Source: Kordiimonas aestuarii (GTDB lineage: Bacteria; Pseudomonadota; Alphaproteobacteria; Sphingomonadales; Kordiimonadaceae). Taken from it: 64,000 nt of DNA. Below the pieces are notes generated by a model. It was not told where the DNA came from. It saw nothing but the letters and a program-made list of their open reading frames with translations, and searched no databases. Position 1 is the first letter of the stretch. Each line of letters begins with the position of its first letter. The DNA lies in the NCBI RefSeq assembly GCF_025574465.1, contig NZ_JAOBPP010000021.1:682001-746000 (forward strand), given 5' to 3'. Shown one piece after another: positions 1 to 8,549 of this stretch. Made by a program: the position numbers and the translations under genes.

Positions 1-102
1 GGAGTTGCCTCACTTGATTTTAAATTTGGAAAGAAGGTGTGCCGGAAAAAGGTTCTCCGAAATAATATGAACCGTTGGCGCGAGGTTCTCTCTCGGAAAT
101 AA
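1..102 (+). CDS. C-terminal tail of a gene entering from the left (partial)
   Basis: An open frame runs in from the window edge and ends at TAA 100-102. It encodes 33 residues rich in Lys and Arg. No start is present in the window and the family cannot be recognised from so short a tail. Chance openness over 33 codons cannot be excluded. Confidence 0.3.
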   Translation, partial: GVASLDFKFGKKVCRKKVLRNNMNRWREVLSRK

Positions 103-124
103 AGATATGCCTGCGAACACCACT

Positions 125-685
125 TCATACAGTGCTGGTGGTCAGCTGTGGCAAGTGCTCAGCCAGTTCGGAGTGTCTAAGGTAAAAGCGCGCAAGCTGC
201 AGTGCGTCTGGCCCTGCGCGATGTACTGTGCTTTGCCGCAGTACCTTCGCCCACTCCCTTAATGCACGGTTCATGTCCGAAAATAGATTGGCAAAATGTC
301 GGGCGGAAAGTTCTTGATCGGTCGCTCCGGCCGCATCCGCTAAGCGCCGGTACCAGAACCCATCGTAAGCGGGAGCGTCACAAAAGAGAGTGTCTACTCC
401 GGTTAAGTCACTTTGAAATTCTTGCCACACTGCATCAGCGGTCCGGCCTTCATGCACAAGCATGGCCAATGTAATGCCATGAAGCTCTTCCGAAGCTGAA
501 GACCAGTCAGTCAGGTCCCATGTTGGTGCCGGCTTTATCAAGCGAGACTTTGAGAGATATTCACCTCCACTTTCGACAACTGCCCACCCTAGTTCAATAG
601 GCCAGCTATGACGAGACAGACTGGAGGCCTCAAAATCTATGAAAACCAGCCGCCCCTCAGTAGACGTTAACGGTCCTTTGCGCAC
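125..685 (-). CDS. DEDDh-type 3'-5' exonuclease (RNase T / DNA polymerase III epsilon-like)
   Basis: A 186-residue protein with the DEDDh exonuclease motifs in order: FIDFEAS near residue 15 (Exo I, metal-binding D and E), CDAPAYDGFW near residue 102 (Exo II Asp) and HRAGPDALQLA near residue 155 (Exo III His and Asp). It should remove 3' nucleotides from DNA or RNA using two metal ions. The start is a GTG at 685 that shares one base with the TAG of the gene before it (TAGTG), so translation is probably coupled. It is the last gene of a leftward three-gene unit opposite an XRE repressor gene. The catalytic fold is well supported; the substrate and a role in defence are inferred. Confidence 0.75.
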   Translation of the reverse strand: MRKGPLTSTEGRLVFIDFEASSLSRHSWPIELGWAVVESGGEYLSKSRLIKPAPTWDLTDWSSASEELHGITLAMLVHEGRTADAVWQEFQSDLTGVDTLFCDAPAYDGFWYRRLADAAGATDQELSARHFANLFSDMNRALREWAKVLRQSTVHRAGPDALQLARFYLRHSELAEHLPQLTTSTV

Positions 686-966
686 TAATTATCGCCCACG
701 CCACAGGTCCATTCATAGACCGAGTTGTCAGTCCGAAATCGGACGTAATTTCCACGATCCTCGATTATTTCCACCACAGGGGTGGTTATCCAATAATCTT
801 GGACCTGATAGGTCCGCGCATTTTGAGCGCCCACAAGAACACAAAATCCGAGTTCTGGTCGCCCGTGCTTAGAAAGAGTAGAGCCATCGGGACCGCGTTT
901 CAGCAATTTCGACACAGCGCCAATATCGCCTGCCCCATCTGCAACCCGCCTAAGTGTATATGTCAT
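685..966 (-). CDS. Hypothetical protein in the exonuclease operon
   Basis: A 93-residue protein starting at ATG 966 (MTYTLRRVADG), preferred over an upstream in-frame extension because it avoids overlap with the preceding gene. It is rich in beta-prone residues, with a C-terminal segment containing NYVRFRTDNSVYEW. No family recognised. Its stop overlaps the GTG start of the exonuclease gene by one base, so the two are probably made together. Confidence 0.55.
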   Translation of the reverse strand: MTYTLRRVADGAGDIGAVSKLLKRGPDGSTLSKHGRPELGFCVLVGAQNARTYQVQDYWITTPVVEIIEDRGNYVRFRTDNSVYEWTCGVGDN

Positions 967-980
967 AGCGTTCGAACCAC

Positions 981-1235
981 TCAATGGGTGCTTGGTCGCG
1001 ACGGTGCCTTGTAGTGCTGAATGTGACGCGTGGCTTCGCGAAACACACGCAATGTTGGCGCTTTTCCAACGCAACTCAAACCCAGCTCAGCGCTTACCTC
1101 CACGAATGCGGCAAGGATGCAATTCGCCTGCGAGGTTCCGTTTTTGACAAGTGCTGTTTCAATCAAAACCCGGAGTGCGTCCTTGATTGCATTAGCGGTT
1201 TGTCGCTGGTCGGTGGCCATATCGTATCGTGTCAT
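981..1235 (-). CDS. Hypothetical protein, first gene of the exonuclease operon
   Basis: An open frame of about 84 residues if started at ATG 1235 (MTRYDMATDQ); ATG 1220 is an alternative and neither has a good ribosome binding site. The product is mostly helical with a central ALRVLIETALVKNGTSQ segment. No family recognised. It lies 14 bp upstream of the next leftward gene, and its promoter must overlap the palindrome at 1246-1262 shared with the divergent XRE gene. Confidence 0.45.
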   Translation of the reverse strand: MTRYDMATDQRQTANAIKDALRVLIETALVKNGTSQANCILAAFVEVSAELGLSCVGKAPTLRVFREATRHIQHYKAPSRPSTH

Positions 1236-1245
1236 AAGGTAAGAA

Positions 1246-1262
1246 TATTCGAAAATCGAATA
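1246..1262. promoter_or_regulatory. Inverted repeat, likely operator of the divergent XRE regulator
   Basis: TATTCGA and TCGAATA form a perfect 7-bp inverted repeat with a 3-nt spacer. It lies between the leftward exonuclease operon (start about 1235) and the rightward XRE gene (start 1308), the usual place for a repressor to control both units. Binding by that XRE protein is inferred. Confidence 0.5.
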
Positions 1263-1307
1263 CAACGCAATATCGATTAGTAGGTGTGGGAAAGGAGCCA
1301 ATGCCCA

Positions 1308-1556
1308 ATGTCCCGCACCAAGACGTTACGCTCGCCTGCTCAGATGGAGTTGCAAAAGCTCCTGAAGGCGGCTCGTGTTCAAGCAGGGCTATCTCAGCTA
1401 AGCGTTGCGGAAGGAATGGGGTGGAGGCAAGCTGACATCTCGAAGGTTGAAGCAGGGGAACGCCGACTTGATGTTGTTGAGTTTGTGCGCATGGCCAGAG
1501 TAGTCGGCTTTAACCCAGATAAAATACTTCGTATGATCGATGCGGTTCTCGACTAG
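1308..1556 (+). CDS. XRE-family helix-turn-helix regulator
   Basis: An 82-residue single-domain HTH_3 (Cro/C1-type) protein: LQKLLKAARVQAGLSQLSVAEGMGWRQ followed by DISKVEAGERRLD, the recognition helix and conserved Glu-Gly region. The start is ATG 1308 because AAAGGAG sits at 1291-1297; the nearby ATG at 1301 is out of frame. It is divergent from the exonuclease operon with the palindrome 1246-1262 between them, so it probably represses that operon and itself. Confidence 0.8.
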   Translation: MSRTKTLRSPAQMELQKLLKAARVQAGLSQLSVAEGMGWRQADISKVEAGERRLDVVEFVRMARVVGFNPDKILRMIDAVLD

Positions 1557-1745
1557 GTGAATTCAACCTATCATGGTGGTTAATTATTGCACCCTTATGC
1601 CGCATGTCTCGATTTGGAGTAGTCGGTGTGGAGGCGTCAGGCCGCTCCCAGTAAAAAGCGGGCTGAAGGCCATGTGATCGGTCGCCGGGCGAGTTCTGCT
1701 CTGTTCCCGATGTCCTGTTTCAAATGGGTAAAAGTGCATTTGCCG

Positions 1746-2636
1746 CTAGTTAATATGCCTGTCCATATAGGCGCACATCAATCCGAAGAGCACGATCGGC
1801 GCTGTCACCACCAAGCTCGAAGCCCAGTCCCCTCCGGTAGCATCTATTACGACATTTAATTTGGTAATACCGTGATCGACGTCAAAGCGCACGAACTTGT
1901 CGGTCCCAATAAAAACAATAGTCGCACAAAGTGCAGTGTTGAATGAGCGCCGATACGCATACGCGGGGTTGTGAAACAACACAATGATAAAGGTTAGCAA
2001 TCCCGCAGTAATTGACCCAAGTACTCTTGCCTCGAGTGACCAATCTATCGGCATCAGCCACCCAGCTAGGACGCCGCTCAATAGGCCTATAACTAGCCCC
2101 CCCGCTAGCCACTGCCAGGAATTATTTGCCTCAGCAGTAGCCTTGGCTGCAAGTTGCTCTCGTTGTCGGCTAAAACGTTCCTCATTGAGGCGTTTACAGA
2201 AGCCGTCGTACTGATCTAGCAACTGTTTGAATTTTGCGCCAGGGACGCGAAGCACGGTTAATTCCGCCGACCTGACGAAGACATCTGCGGTCCGAGGGTG
2301 ACCAGAGTCCATTGCAGCCATCTCACCAACTTGGTTAGGAGAAGAGCGTATGGTGATGCGCTTAGACTTTACGAACACATCGACCTCACCAGCGATCAAG
2401 AAATATACGTCTGTATCGTGGTGCCCTTGAGAAATAAGCTTTTCGCCCTTCTGAAAATGGGCCAGTTCTCCAATTTTTATCAGCTGATTTGCGATAGCTT
2501 CATCACCGCCAACCGCTCTATTCTTGCATAGAATTTGAAGGAGCTGCTCGGCGCCATGGTCTCGATCGAACATGCCCTCATGAGTTCTGGATGTTGCGAA
2601 TCCGAATTTTCGAGCTAGCCTCTGCGCCCAATACAT
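1746..2636 (-). CDS. pycTM: Cyclic-nucleotide-binding membrane protein, PycTM-like Pycsar effector
   Basis: A 296-residue protein with an N-terminal cNMP-binding domain (about residues 50-150; phosphate-cassette-like VGEMAAMDSGHPRTADV) followed by four predicted membrane segments (about 173-196, 203-228, 232-248 and 271-293). This is the layout of PycTM effectors, which are known to damage the inner membrane when the partner cyclase makes cCMP or cUMP during phage infection. The start at ATG 2636 follows GAGGAAAT and overlaps the end of the WYL gene by 22 bp, so the two form one leftward operon divergent from the cyclase. A cNMP-gated membrane protein of other function is possible, but the cyclase neighbour makes Pycsar most likely. 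Confidence 0.75.
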   Translation of the reverse strand: MYWAQRLARKFGFATSRTHEGMFDRDHGAEQLLQILCKNRAVGGDEAIANQLIKIGELAHFQKGEKLISQGHHDTDVYFLIAGEVDVFVKSKRITIRSSPNQVGEMAAMDSGHPRTADVFVRSAELTVLRVPGAKFKQLLDQYDGFCKRLNEERFSRQREQLAAKATAEANNSWQWLAGGLVIGLLSGVLAGWLMPIDWSLEARVLGSITAGLLTFIIVLFHNPAYAYRRSFNTALCATIVFIGTDKFVRFDVDHGITKLNVVIDATGGDWASSLVVTAPIVLFGLMCAYMDRHIN

Positions 2637-3490
2637 TTCTCAATTTCCTCGATATTCTCAATCGTTAGCATGTAGCTGCTTTCGTTTCTCATTACCTCGT
2701 CCTTCACCTTGCGAGGGTCAAATCCGAAGTTTCTCAAATAGTAAAATAGCATTGCCTGTCTAACCGAAAGGTGAAGCTGTCCACCTTCCATATTATACTC
2801 GAGTTGCAGTTGTTGTGCTTTTGCTGCGGGAAGACTAGGATCTGGACGAAGAATTACCGTGATATGAGTATTCCAAGAAGTGTCCTCGGGAAGCTCCCTG
2901 TCCAAAACTTTTGTTAATTCGACTTCCATTAGCCGAGATAGCACAAAGTCTGAATATCGCGCGTTTCCAAAGTCAAAAGCTCTTACGTGCCAACGATGGC
3001 CATCGCACCCTAGGGCGTGAGGAAAAAGCGTACGAAATTCTGTATTGTCCGAAGCCATTGAGACATAGCGGCCACGAACACCAGCTTTGTTCCTTATGGC
3101 TGTTAATATCGTCTCGAGGGTGTCTGTCCTGATTTCGCGTGATGGTATATTCACCGCTTCAAAAGTCGGAACGTCATTAATCCAGGTCTCATCAACTGAA
3201 ACATGCCTTCGGCTTATCATGTCGAGATGGTGAAGGTACTCTGCTGCCGTGCCCTCGGCAAAACAGGATTCGAAGCGTTCAGTAGGAATATATGTCTTTC
3301 GCCTTGGGTCGTAGACCATGTTGTTAGGGCAAGTGTCAGCATAGGCGGTTAAATCTTTTGTGGCCTGCTGAGGCGAAATCAAAAATTTATCCTGCAGCTT
3401 TTTCCGGCCGACGCCACCTTCCCACTTCAATTGGAACTCAATAAACTCAAACCGTTGTCGGACATTCTCTCTTACATCTAGTCTGCTCAT
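2615..3490 (-). CDS. WYL-domain transcription regulator (CapW/BrxR-like)
   Basis: A 291-residue protein: winged-helix-like N-terminus (LDVRENVRQRFEFIEF...ATKDLTAYA), a WYL domain in the middle (RGRYVSMASDNTEFRTLFPHALG, then RWHVRAFDF and FVLSRLMEVEL) and a C-terminal WCX-like extension. WYL proteins of this size (CapW, BrxR) are known repressors of CBASS, BREX and other defence loci. The start is ATG 3490 because TGGGAGG lies five bases upstream. It is co-transcribed with the pycTM-like gene and divergent from the cyclase; the inverted repeat around the cyclase -10 box is the likely binding site. Confidence 0.8.
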   Translation of the reverse strand: MSRLDVRENVRQRFEFIEFQLKWEGGVGRKKLQDKFLISPQQATKDLTAYADTCPNNMVYDPRRKTYIPTERFESCFAEGTAAEYLHHLDMISRRHVSVDETWINDVPTFEAVNIPSREIRTDTLETILTAIRNKAGVRGRYVSMASDNTEFRTLFPHALGCDGHRWHVRAFDFGNARYSDFVLSRLMEVELTKVLDRELPEDTSWNTHITVILRPDPSLPAAKAQQLQLEYNMEGGQLHLSVRQAMLFYYLRNFGFDPRKVKDEVMRNESSYMLTIENIEEIEKCIGRRG

Positions 3491-3523
3491 GACGCCTCCC
3501 AAATACATCCAATTAATGATATA

Positions 3524-3558
3524 TTGACATTTTATACAATGCTACTATAAAATAGCAT
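3524..3558 (+). promoter_or_regulatory. Cyclase-gene promoter with inverted-repeat operator over the -10 box
   Basis: TTGACA (3524-3529), 16 bp, then TATAAA (3546-3551) makes a near-consensus sigma70 promoter reading toward the cyclase. ATGCTA (3539-3544) and TAGCAT (3553-3558) form a 6-bp inverted repeat flanking the -10 box. A repressor bound there, probably the adjacent WYL protein, would block RNA polymerase directly. Confidence 0.6.
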
Positions 3559-3625
3559 GATAGAAAAGAATCGGTGCGCGAATAGATGGGGGGCTTGATG
3601 CGCTAGCAAAACCAAGGAGGCCACG

Positions 3626-5230
3626 TTGCTTTGGCGTAAAGACGTAGCGCAAAGGCGCATTGACAAGCTGCTAAGAGAGGCACCTGCAGTAGATGTCCGG
3701 AATTTTAGGGACGACTATTTGCCTCACTACAAACTTCGCGCAGCCATGTTGCAAGCTGAGAGCAAGGCCGTCGCGCCACCACTATATAACCTTCCCAAGG
3801 GTAGCGCGGTGCTGGTTCAAACCATTCAGATTTATATCTGCATTACCAATTACGACGATTTCCGGCTAGAAAGCGGATCCGAGACCGCATCGTCTCATGA
3901 CCGCGCCTTAAGATTTCTACACCTGTATTATAGTGCATGTGATCGATCTACAGAGGGCACGGATGCCCAACGCGTAGACTTTCATGGTAGCCGCATGCAT
4001 GCTGTGGTTATTGATGAAAATGGGGGCAGCAACCCAGAGGAGGCGATCGCAGAAGCCTTATCCTTTGTGCTCCGTTTTCAAAAAGTGGCCGAACAAGCAA
4101 ATCGTCAACTTGCGAGGAATGAATTCGACGCAAGAATTCGGGTCGGGATTGATGTTGGCCCGTGCGTTGCCATCAACAATGGTACTGGCAACGAGCAGGA
4201 GCCGTTGTTCTTGGGTAGCGCAGCCAATCATGCTGCAAAGCTGGCTGCGGGAACCGAGCCCGGGGTGTTCGTGTCTGATGCGGTACGCGCAAGGCTGAGC
4301 TTAGTGCAGTTAGGCGCCCTAGAGCATAAAAAACCCCTTAGTGATCTTGATATTTCGCGGGTACTTACTCGTCAGCAAGAACGCGACTTAAGTTTGAGGG
4401 CGCAACCTCGCAGCGGCCCATCAACTGATAATATAGTCGAGAAATGGAGAGAGGAGATCGCCAATCGCGATGTGCCAGACCCAGTGATCGCTCGCTTTGC
4501 GTTCCATTACAAAGCGCCTCCCCTGAAAAATATTGATTATGGCGAGTTGTCACCGAGCAACTCAATCCGGATGCCGCTGGCGTCGGTATTTGCGGATCTA
4601 TCCGGCTATACAGCTTATATAGATAATGCGATTGCCCAAGACAGCATCGCATTGGCTGTAAAGGCGCTTTATGTAATTCGCGCAGAGTTCCAAAATGTAA
4701 TTGAGCAAGACTTTGGTGGACGTAAGGTACGCTTTATTGGAGATTGCATCCATGCACTGCTTGCGGAGGGTTCCAGTACCACTACCGATGACAAGCTTAG
4801 TGTGCAACGAAGCCTAGAGTGTGCGGGTGCGCTGCGTTCTTCCTTCGAGCTTTGCCAAACATCCTTGCCCGGACTCAGCTCACTCGGCCTAGCCATTGGC
4901 CTAGAGTTCGGAGCGACACCGATCTCGCGAATAGGGATCCGAGGCTTAAGATCCGTTCGGGTGGCGTCCAGCGTCGCAACAACACGCTCGGAAAAAATGC
5001 AACGTGAGTGTGGGCATAATGATACGCGAGTTGGCCCAGCGATGAGTTTATTGATCCCAGCGTCTGTTCGGGACCTATTTGATGGTGATGGCTCGACTTC
5101 AGATCTTACATACGACGATATTGCAACTGCCATGGGTTCGTTTGGGGTGCAAATCAGTGCGCCAAGCTATATTCCATCACCTTCCCGAAATACAGGAAAT
5201 GTGTCGAGAGCGCACAGCGACATTTTATGA
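3626..5230 (+). CDS. pycC: Tandem-domain class III nucleotide cyclase, PycC-like
   Basis: A 534-residue cytosolic protein with two class III cyclase homology domains. The first (about residues 60-235) ends with RIRVGIDVGPC and FLGSAANHAAKLA but has FHGSR where the metal-binding F-x-GD motif is expected, so it is probably degenerate. The second (about 310-470) has FADLSGYT and VRFIGDCIHALL, keeping likely metal-binding Asp residues. Pycsar cyclases make cCMP or cUMP on infection; the neighbouring PycTM-like effector supports that role, but base specificity cannot be read from sequence. The start is TTG 3626, set by AAGGAGG at 3614-3620. Its TGA overlaps the next ATG (ATGA). Confidence 0.75.
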   Translation: MLWRKDVAQRRIDKLLREAPAVDVRNFRDDYLPHYKLRAAMLQAESKAVAPPLYNLPKGSAVLVQTIQIYICITNYDDFRLESGSETASSHDRALRFLHLYYSACDRSTEGTDAQRVDFHGSRMHAVVIDENGGSNPEEAIAEALSFVLRFQKVAEQANRQLARNEFDARIRVGIDVGPCVAINNGTGNEQEPLFLGSAANHAAKLAAGTEPGVFVSDAVRARLSLVQLGALEHKKPLSDLDISRVLTRQQERDLSLRAQPRSGPSTDNIVEKWREEIANRDVPDPVIARFAFHYKAPPLKNIDYGELSPSNSIRMPLASVFADLSGYTAYIDNAIAQDSIALAVKALYVIRAEFQNVIEQDFGGRKVRFIGDCIHALLAEGSSTTTDDKLSVQRSLECAGALRSSFELCQTSLPGLSSLGLAIGLEFGATPISRIGIRGLRSVRVASSVATTRSEKMQRECGHNDTRVGPAMSLLIPASVRDLFDGDGSTSDLTYDDIATAMGSFGVQISAPSYIPSPSRNTGNVSRAHSDIL

Positions 5231-6048
5231 CCTCCATTTCATTTCTCCTGAATGCGGCACCGCCTTGGGTTTCTGCGCTAGAGCGAGGTGAGAAAGGACT
5301 TTCGTTTCGTGCTGCGCCGCCAAAGCCTAGTGGGGCGAGCACCCGGCAATATTCGCTGGTGATTTCAGAAACGAGTGGGGGGAAAGTGGCAGTGCGTGAA
5401 GGCGAAGGTGAGCGATTGCTTCCGAAATGCTGCCCTGAACGACACATCAATCCTGGGGGTTCATTTTGCATCTTTCTCAGCTCAACTGCTGCGATCCTGG
5501 GGCCGGAGCCAGCGGTTGATTGGTGGAAGTCCTTGGGCGATTTCCTCGTAAATCAGGATTACGCCAATAAGCACCGCAGGTGGCCCATAACTGCCCAGCT
5601 GAGCCACGGAAGCGCTGCGGAATTACAGCTGAAAATGGAGGCTATTGCTGATCGACTGGGTTGGCGCGACGAAATTCTTTCGGGAATCTTCAGGCGCCAA
5701 GGGTGGCTTGGTGGAAAGCTGCCAAAACTAAGGAAAAAAACTTCGAAGTTGGTCAACGGGCGCGCACCGTGCCCTCGGGAATGCCATCAACTGCACTCAC
5801 CATTTAAGAAGCATAGTTGTGGTATCCAGAAATGCGCTGGCAATTGCTATAAGTCACATAGACACAAGCTCAGACGCGCGTGTCCTCACCGATCCGACAT
5901 CGAGCAGCTAATAATACTTGAGAGCGAACGCCGCCGGCTGGATATAGAGTTTACCAAGTCACTTAGGAAAGATAATTACAGCTGTTGTGGTACCATGGCA
6001 TACTGTCCGCTAGCGGACGAAGACAATGGAAGAGAAGAACGTTCCTAG
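5227..6048 (+). CDS. Cys-rich protein resembling E2-domain-associated cysteine-rich proteins
   Basis: A 273-residue protein translationally coupled to the cyclase through an ATGA overlap. The first half contains PGGSFCIFLSS, WWKSLGDFLVNQDYANKHRRWP and a helical AAELQLKMEAIADRLG segment. The last third is full of Cys and His (PCPREC, SCGIQKCAGNCY, ACPH, YSCCG), suggesting metal binding. The pattern resembles families annotated as cysteine-rich proteins associated with bacterial E2-like ubiquitin-system genes, but no E1 or E2 gene is seen here. Coupling to the cyclase suggests a third Pycsar component. The family assignment is from memory and only moderately sure. Confidence 0.55.
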   Translation: MTSISFLLNAAPPWVSALERGEKGLSFRAAPPKPSGASTRQYSLVISETSGGKVAVREGEGERLLPKCCPERHINPGGSFCIFLSSTAAILGPEPAVDWWKSLGDFLVNQDYANKHRRWPITAQLSHGSAAELQLKMEAIADRLGWRDEILSGIFRRQGWLGGKLPKLRKKTSKLVNGRAPCPRECHQLHSPFKKHSCGIQKCAGNCYKSHRHKLRRACPHRSDIEQLIILESERRRLDIEFTKSLRKDNYSCCGTMAYCPLADEDNGREERS

Positions 6049-6237
6049 AGCCATAAGCGGATATGCCTGTAAACTCGTAATAACCACTTTCAAAAACAGC
6101 ATTTCAGATCATCGAAATAGCTTGAATATCGGACGGACCTCAACATGTTCCGCCTATGTTCTTTTGTCTGGCACGCACGCTTGCAATGATCCATAAAAGG
6201 TTGCAAAAATAAACAAATAAATTGTTGAGGGATTCCA

Positions 6238-7611
6238 GTGTCAATATTTAGCGCAGCAATCCAGCTATTCTGGGGTGGGGGGCGAGCTTTAGTCCCCTTA
6301 AGGAAGTGGCTGAGCTGGTCTTCGCAACAAGAGCAGCAGTTGGGGTCATTGGGCCTTTTTTTTAGCGTGCTTGACCGATATCCATACAAATTGACTATGT
6401 TAGTTCATATAGCAGGGGCGGCGGCATCCGTTATATATTTTGGCAAAGAGTTTAGCCTTGTTGAAAAATGTTTTTTGGGAATTCCGGCATCTATACATGA
6501 CCACTTCCAGAGCATTTTTTGGGCGTGGCTAATTTTTGCACTCCTGGATTTCTTGGCGTTCATACCAGCGCTGCTACGACTGGTTTTTGGCAGTTTCGCC
6601 GTGACCCGAAATACTTATGGGTGGGCGAATGCGTCATGGCATGCGGAGTATAAAGAACATGCCACCGCAGTCATCCCGAACGACACCGATCACATAGAAG
6701 GTGTAGCGGGCAATATTATAGATGCATTAGTCACTAGTTCTAGCAACCCCAACCGCGCAATTCGTCCTGAAGGGCTGACCGATGAAGTCGCCGCAAATAT
6801 TCTATTCGTCGGACACATTGTCGAAGCGAGGTTTCAGCACGAGCATCAATGGCTTAAGGAAACGGAATGGACTGCATTCTATCAAGAGCTTGGTGCCTTG
6901 GCACTAATTGATAGCGATTTGTTCTCTTCCAAGGGCATTGCTAGCCCAATCTGGCAAGATAAAAGCTACGCCTTCACCCTTGCAGAAGCGATAGGAGGCA
7001 CCGAAACGCGCGGTATATCGGGTTTGTTGAGGAGAGAGGCGATTGCAACATCTATAAATGAGTCCGTTGACGAACTCAGGCGAAACTATGGTGGTTCGGC
7101 GCTGAAACTAGCGACGGGATTCTGGTGCAGTAATGGCAGGCCTAAGAAACTGGAAAGCAACTTGAAAAAGTTTCGTTGGTTCGCGGCAAAGGGCATGCGA
7201 CGTCAGTTTTTAAAACTTACCGTTATTTGGAATCTACATCCTCACATGAAACGCCCAAAAGTATTTGCTATTCCTTTCAATGCAGGAATGGCGCGGTATC
7301 TATTGGACAGAAGTGTCATGCGCACAACCGCGAAATTTTTTAAGTATGAAGAGGAACAATTTCAGATTTGCTTCGATCTTTCAATGAAATCGCTGCTTGA
7401 GACAAGCCTTTCAATGCTGACGAGAAGTAATACCCCAAATGTAAAGAACTGGCGGCTTGCACGAGAAGCGGAAGCGGAAAAGCTTAAAGCAGATCCCAAT
7501 TGGTACATCACCTATCGTGTTGACCAATATATCTATCATCTTGGAAAAACCCCAGACGCAAATGGTTGGCAAGTAGATCACGACAACAAGCAGATTAAGC
7601 TGTCTATCTAG
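6238..7611 (+). CDS. Membrane-anchored protein of unknown function in the TGT operon
   Basis: A 457-residue protein starting at GTG 6238 behind GAGG (6227-6230). Hydrophobic segments around residues 52-70 and 88-118 indicate an N-terminal membrane anchor; the remaining 330 residues are soluble and rich in aromatic and basic residues, with no motif I recognise. It ends 11 bp before the ArcS-like gene, so it heads a three-gene operon with that gene and the TGT-like gene. It might localise the other two at the membrane, but nothing in the sequence proves it. Confidence 0.6.
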   Translation: MSIFSAAIQLFWGGGRALVPLRKWLSWSSQQEQQLGSLGLFFSVLDRYPYKLTMLVHIAGAAASVIYFGKEFSLVEKCFLGIPASIHDHFQSIFWAWLIFALLDFLAFIPALLRLVFGSFAVTRNTYGWANASWHAEYKEHATAVIPNDTDHIEGVAGNIIDALVTSSSNPNRAIRPEGLTDEVAANILFVGHIVEARFQHEHQWLKETEWTAFYQELGALALIDSDLFSSKGIASPIWQDKSYAFTLAEAIGGTETRGISGLLRREAIATSINESVDELRRNYGGSALKLATGFWCSNGRPKKLESNLKKFRWFAAKGMRRQFLKLTVIWNLHPHMKRPKVFAIPFNAGMARYLLDRSVMRTTAKFFKYEEEQFQICFDLSMKSLLETSLSMLTRSNTPNVKNWRLAREAEAEKLKADPNWYITYRVDQYIYHLGKTPDANGWQVDHDNKQIKLSI

Positions 7612-7622
7612 GGGGGGGCCAA

Positions 7623-8501
7623 TTGAGCGCGTTCAATCGGGTTGACTATCGGGAGCTACGAAGAGATTGGTACGCAAACGGCGACCTCATGTCTCGCTTT
7701 ATTCGGCGCGCGGTTCAGGGCATGAAAGAAAACACAGATAATTTTCAGTTCATTAATTTTCCGAAGACTTGGGTGGCGCTATTTGAATATTTTGGCCTAG
7801 ATTGGAAAAACTCTACTGATGTCAACACATATGTTCCATTCATCTCAGGGCTTACAGAAGAAACACTCATTTATGAAATAGAGGCCGCTAAAAGAAACGG
7901 GCAATTGAGGTTGTTGCTTGAGGCCGTCGCGTCTGTTGATGTGACAATTTCAGAGACACTTCAACGTATAGACGAAGCATCATTAGGCCCAATAAATCCA
8001 ATTTCCGAAGTTAGAACTTCAGATGACGAGCCAATAATTCTTTCCAATTGGCATTCTTATCTACGCCCTGACATCCGACGATTTGAGGCGGAGGTGCCAA
8101 CACTTGAGCAGCAAAACAAAAAGATTCTGCTTTTGCCGTGCGGGAAAAAACGCCCTTATCATCAATCGCCGACCTACAAGAATCTTACGGGTCGGCTCTT
8201 TGAGGCAGGGTACGACCTAGAAGATTATGATCAAGTAGTGGTCACTTCTCTCGGCTTTATTCCTAAGGAGACCTGGGAGCATTCTATTGTTATGAGGTAT
8301 GATACGGGGGTCCGTGACCTATATAGAATGCTGGTTATGGGCCGTCGGCTGTTGAAAAACTGCTTTTATGAAGAGGCCCTAGATTGCTTGAGCTTTCGCC
8401 CATACAGAGACCTAGTTAGCATTCTTGGCATAGAGGGTCATTTTAAAAAAATTCAGCGTCCGAACGGGCTACGGGTAAGAACTATCCCAGTCTATCGATA
8501 A
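7623..8501 (+). CDS. ArcS-like (DUF5591-type) protein
   Basis: A 292-residue protein starting at TTG 7623 behind a G-tract at 7612-7618. The N-terminal 150 residues are unassigned. The C-terminal half has ILLLPCGKKRPYHQSPTYK (about 173-191) and VVVTSLGFIPKETWEH followed by MRYDTG, which follow the order of the archaeosine synthase (ArcS) domain: PCS..KPYS.SKSH, then TSPLG..P.ELE, then YD.P. ArcS adds lysine to preQ0 in tRNA. The next gene encodes a TGT/DpdA-like enzyme, so the two may insert and then modify a 7-deazaguanine. A DUF6884-like relative is an alternative; substrate and product are unknown. Confidence 0.6.
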   Translation: MSAFNRVDYRELRRDWYANGDLMSRFIRRAVQGMKENTDNFQFINFPKTWVALFEYFGLDWKNSTDVNTYVPFISGLTEETLIYEIEAAKRNGQLRLLLEAVASVDVTISETLQRIDEASLGPINPISEVRTSDDEPIILSNWHSYLRPDIRRFEAEVPTLEQQNKKILLLPCGKKRPYHQSPTYKNLTGRLFEAGYDLEDYDQVVVTSLGFIPKETWEHSIVMRYDTGVRDLYRMLVMGRRLLKNCFYEEALDCLSFRPYRDLVSILGIEGHFKKIQRPNGLRVRTIPVYR

Positions 8502-8549
8502 GGTCATCACCTCCAACAGCTTGTTTTCGCACAGGAATGACACCCTCCT

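Noticed and set aside
1626..1859. Open frame of 77 codons on the plus strand
   Set aside because: It overlaps the end of the membrane effector gene and has no family features; the gap 1557-1745 appears empty.
6090..6389. Minus-strand open frame of 99 codons
   Set aside because: It overlaps the start of the membrane-protein gene and the composition is unlike a real protein.
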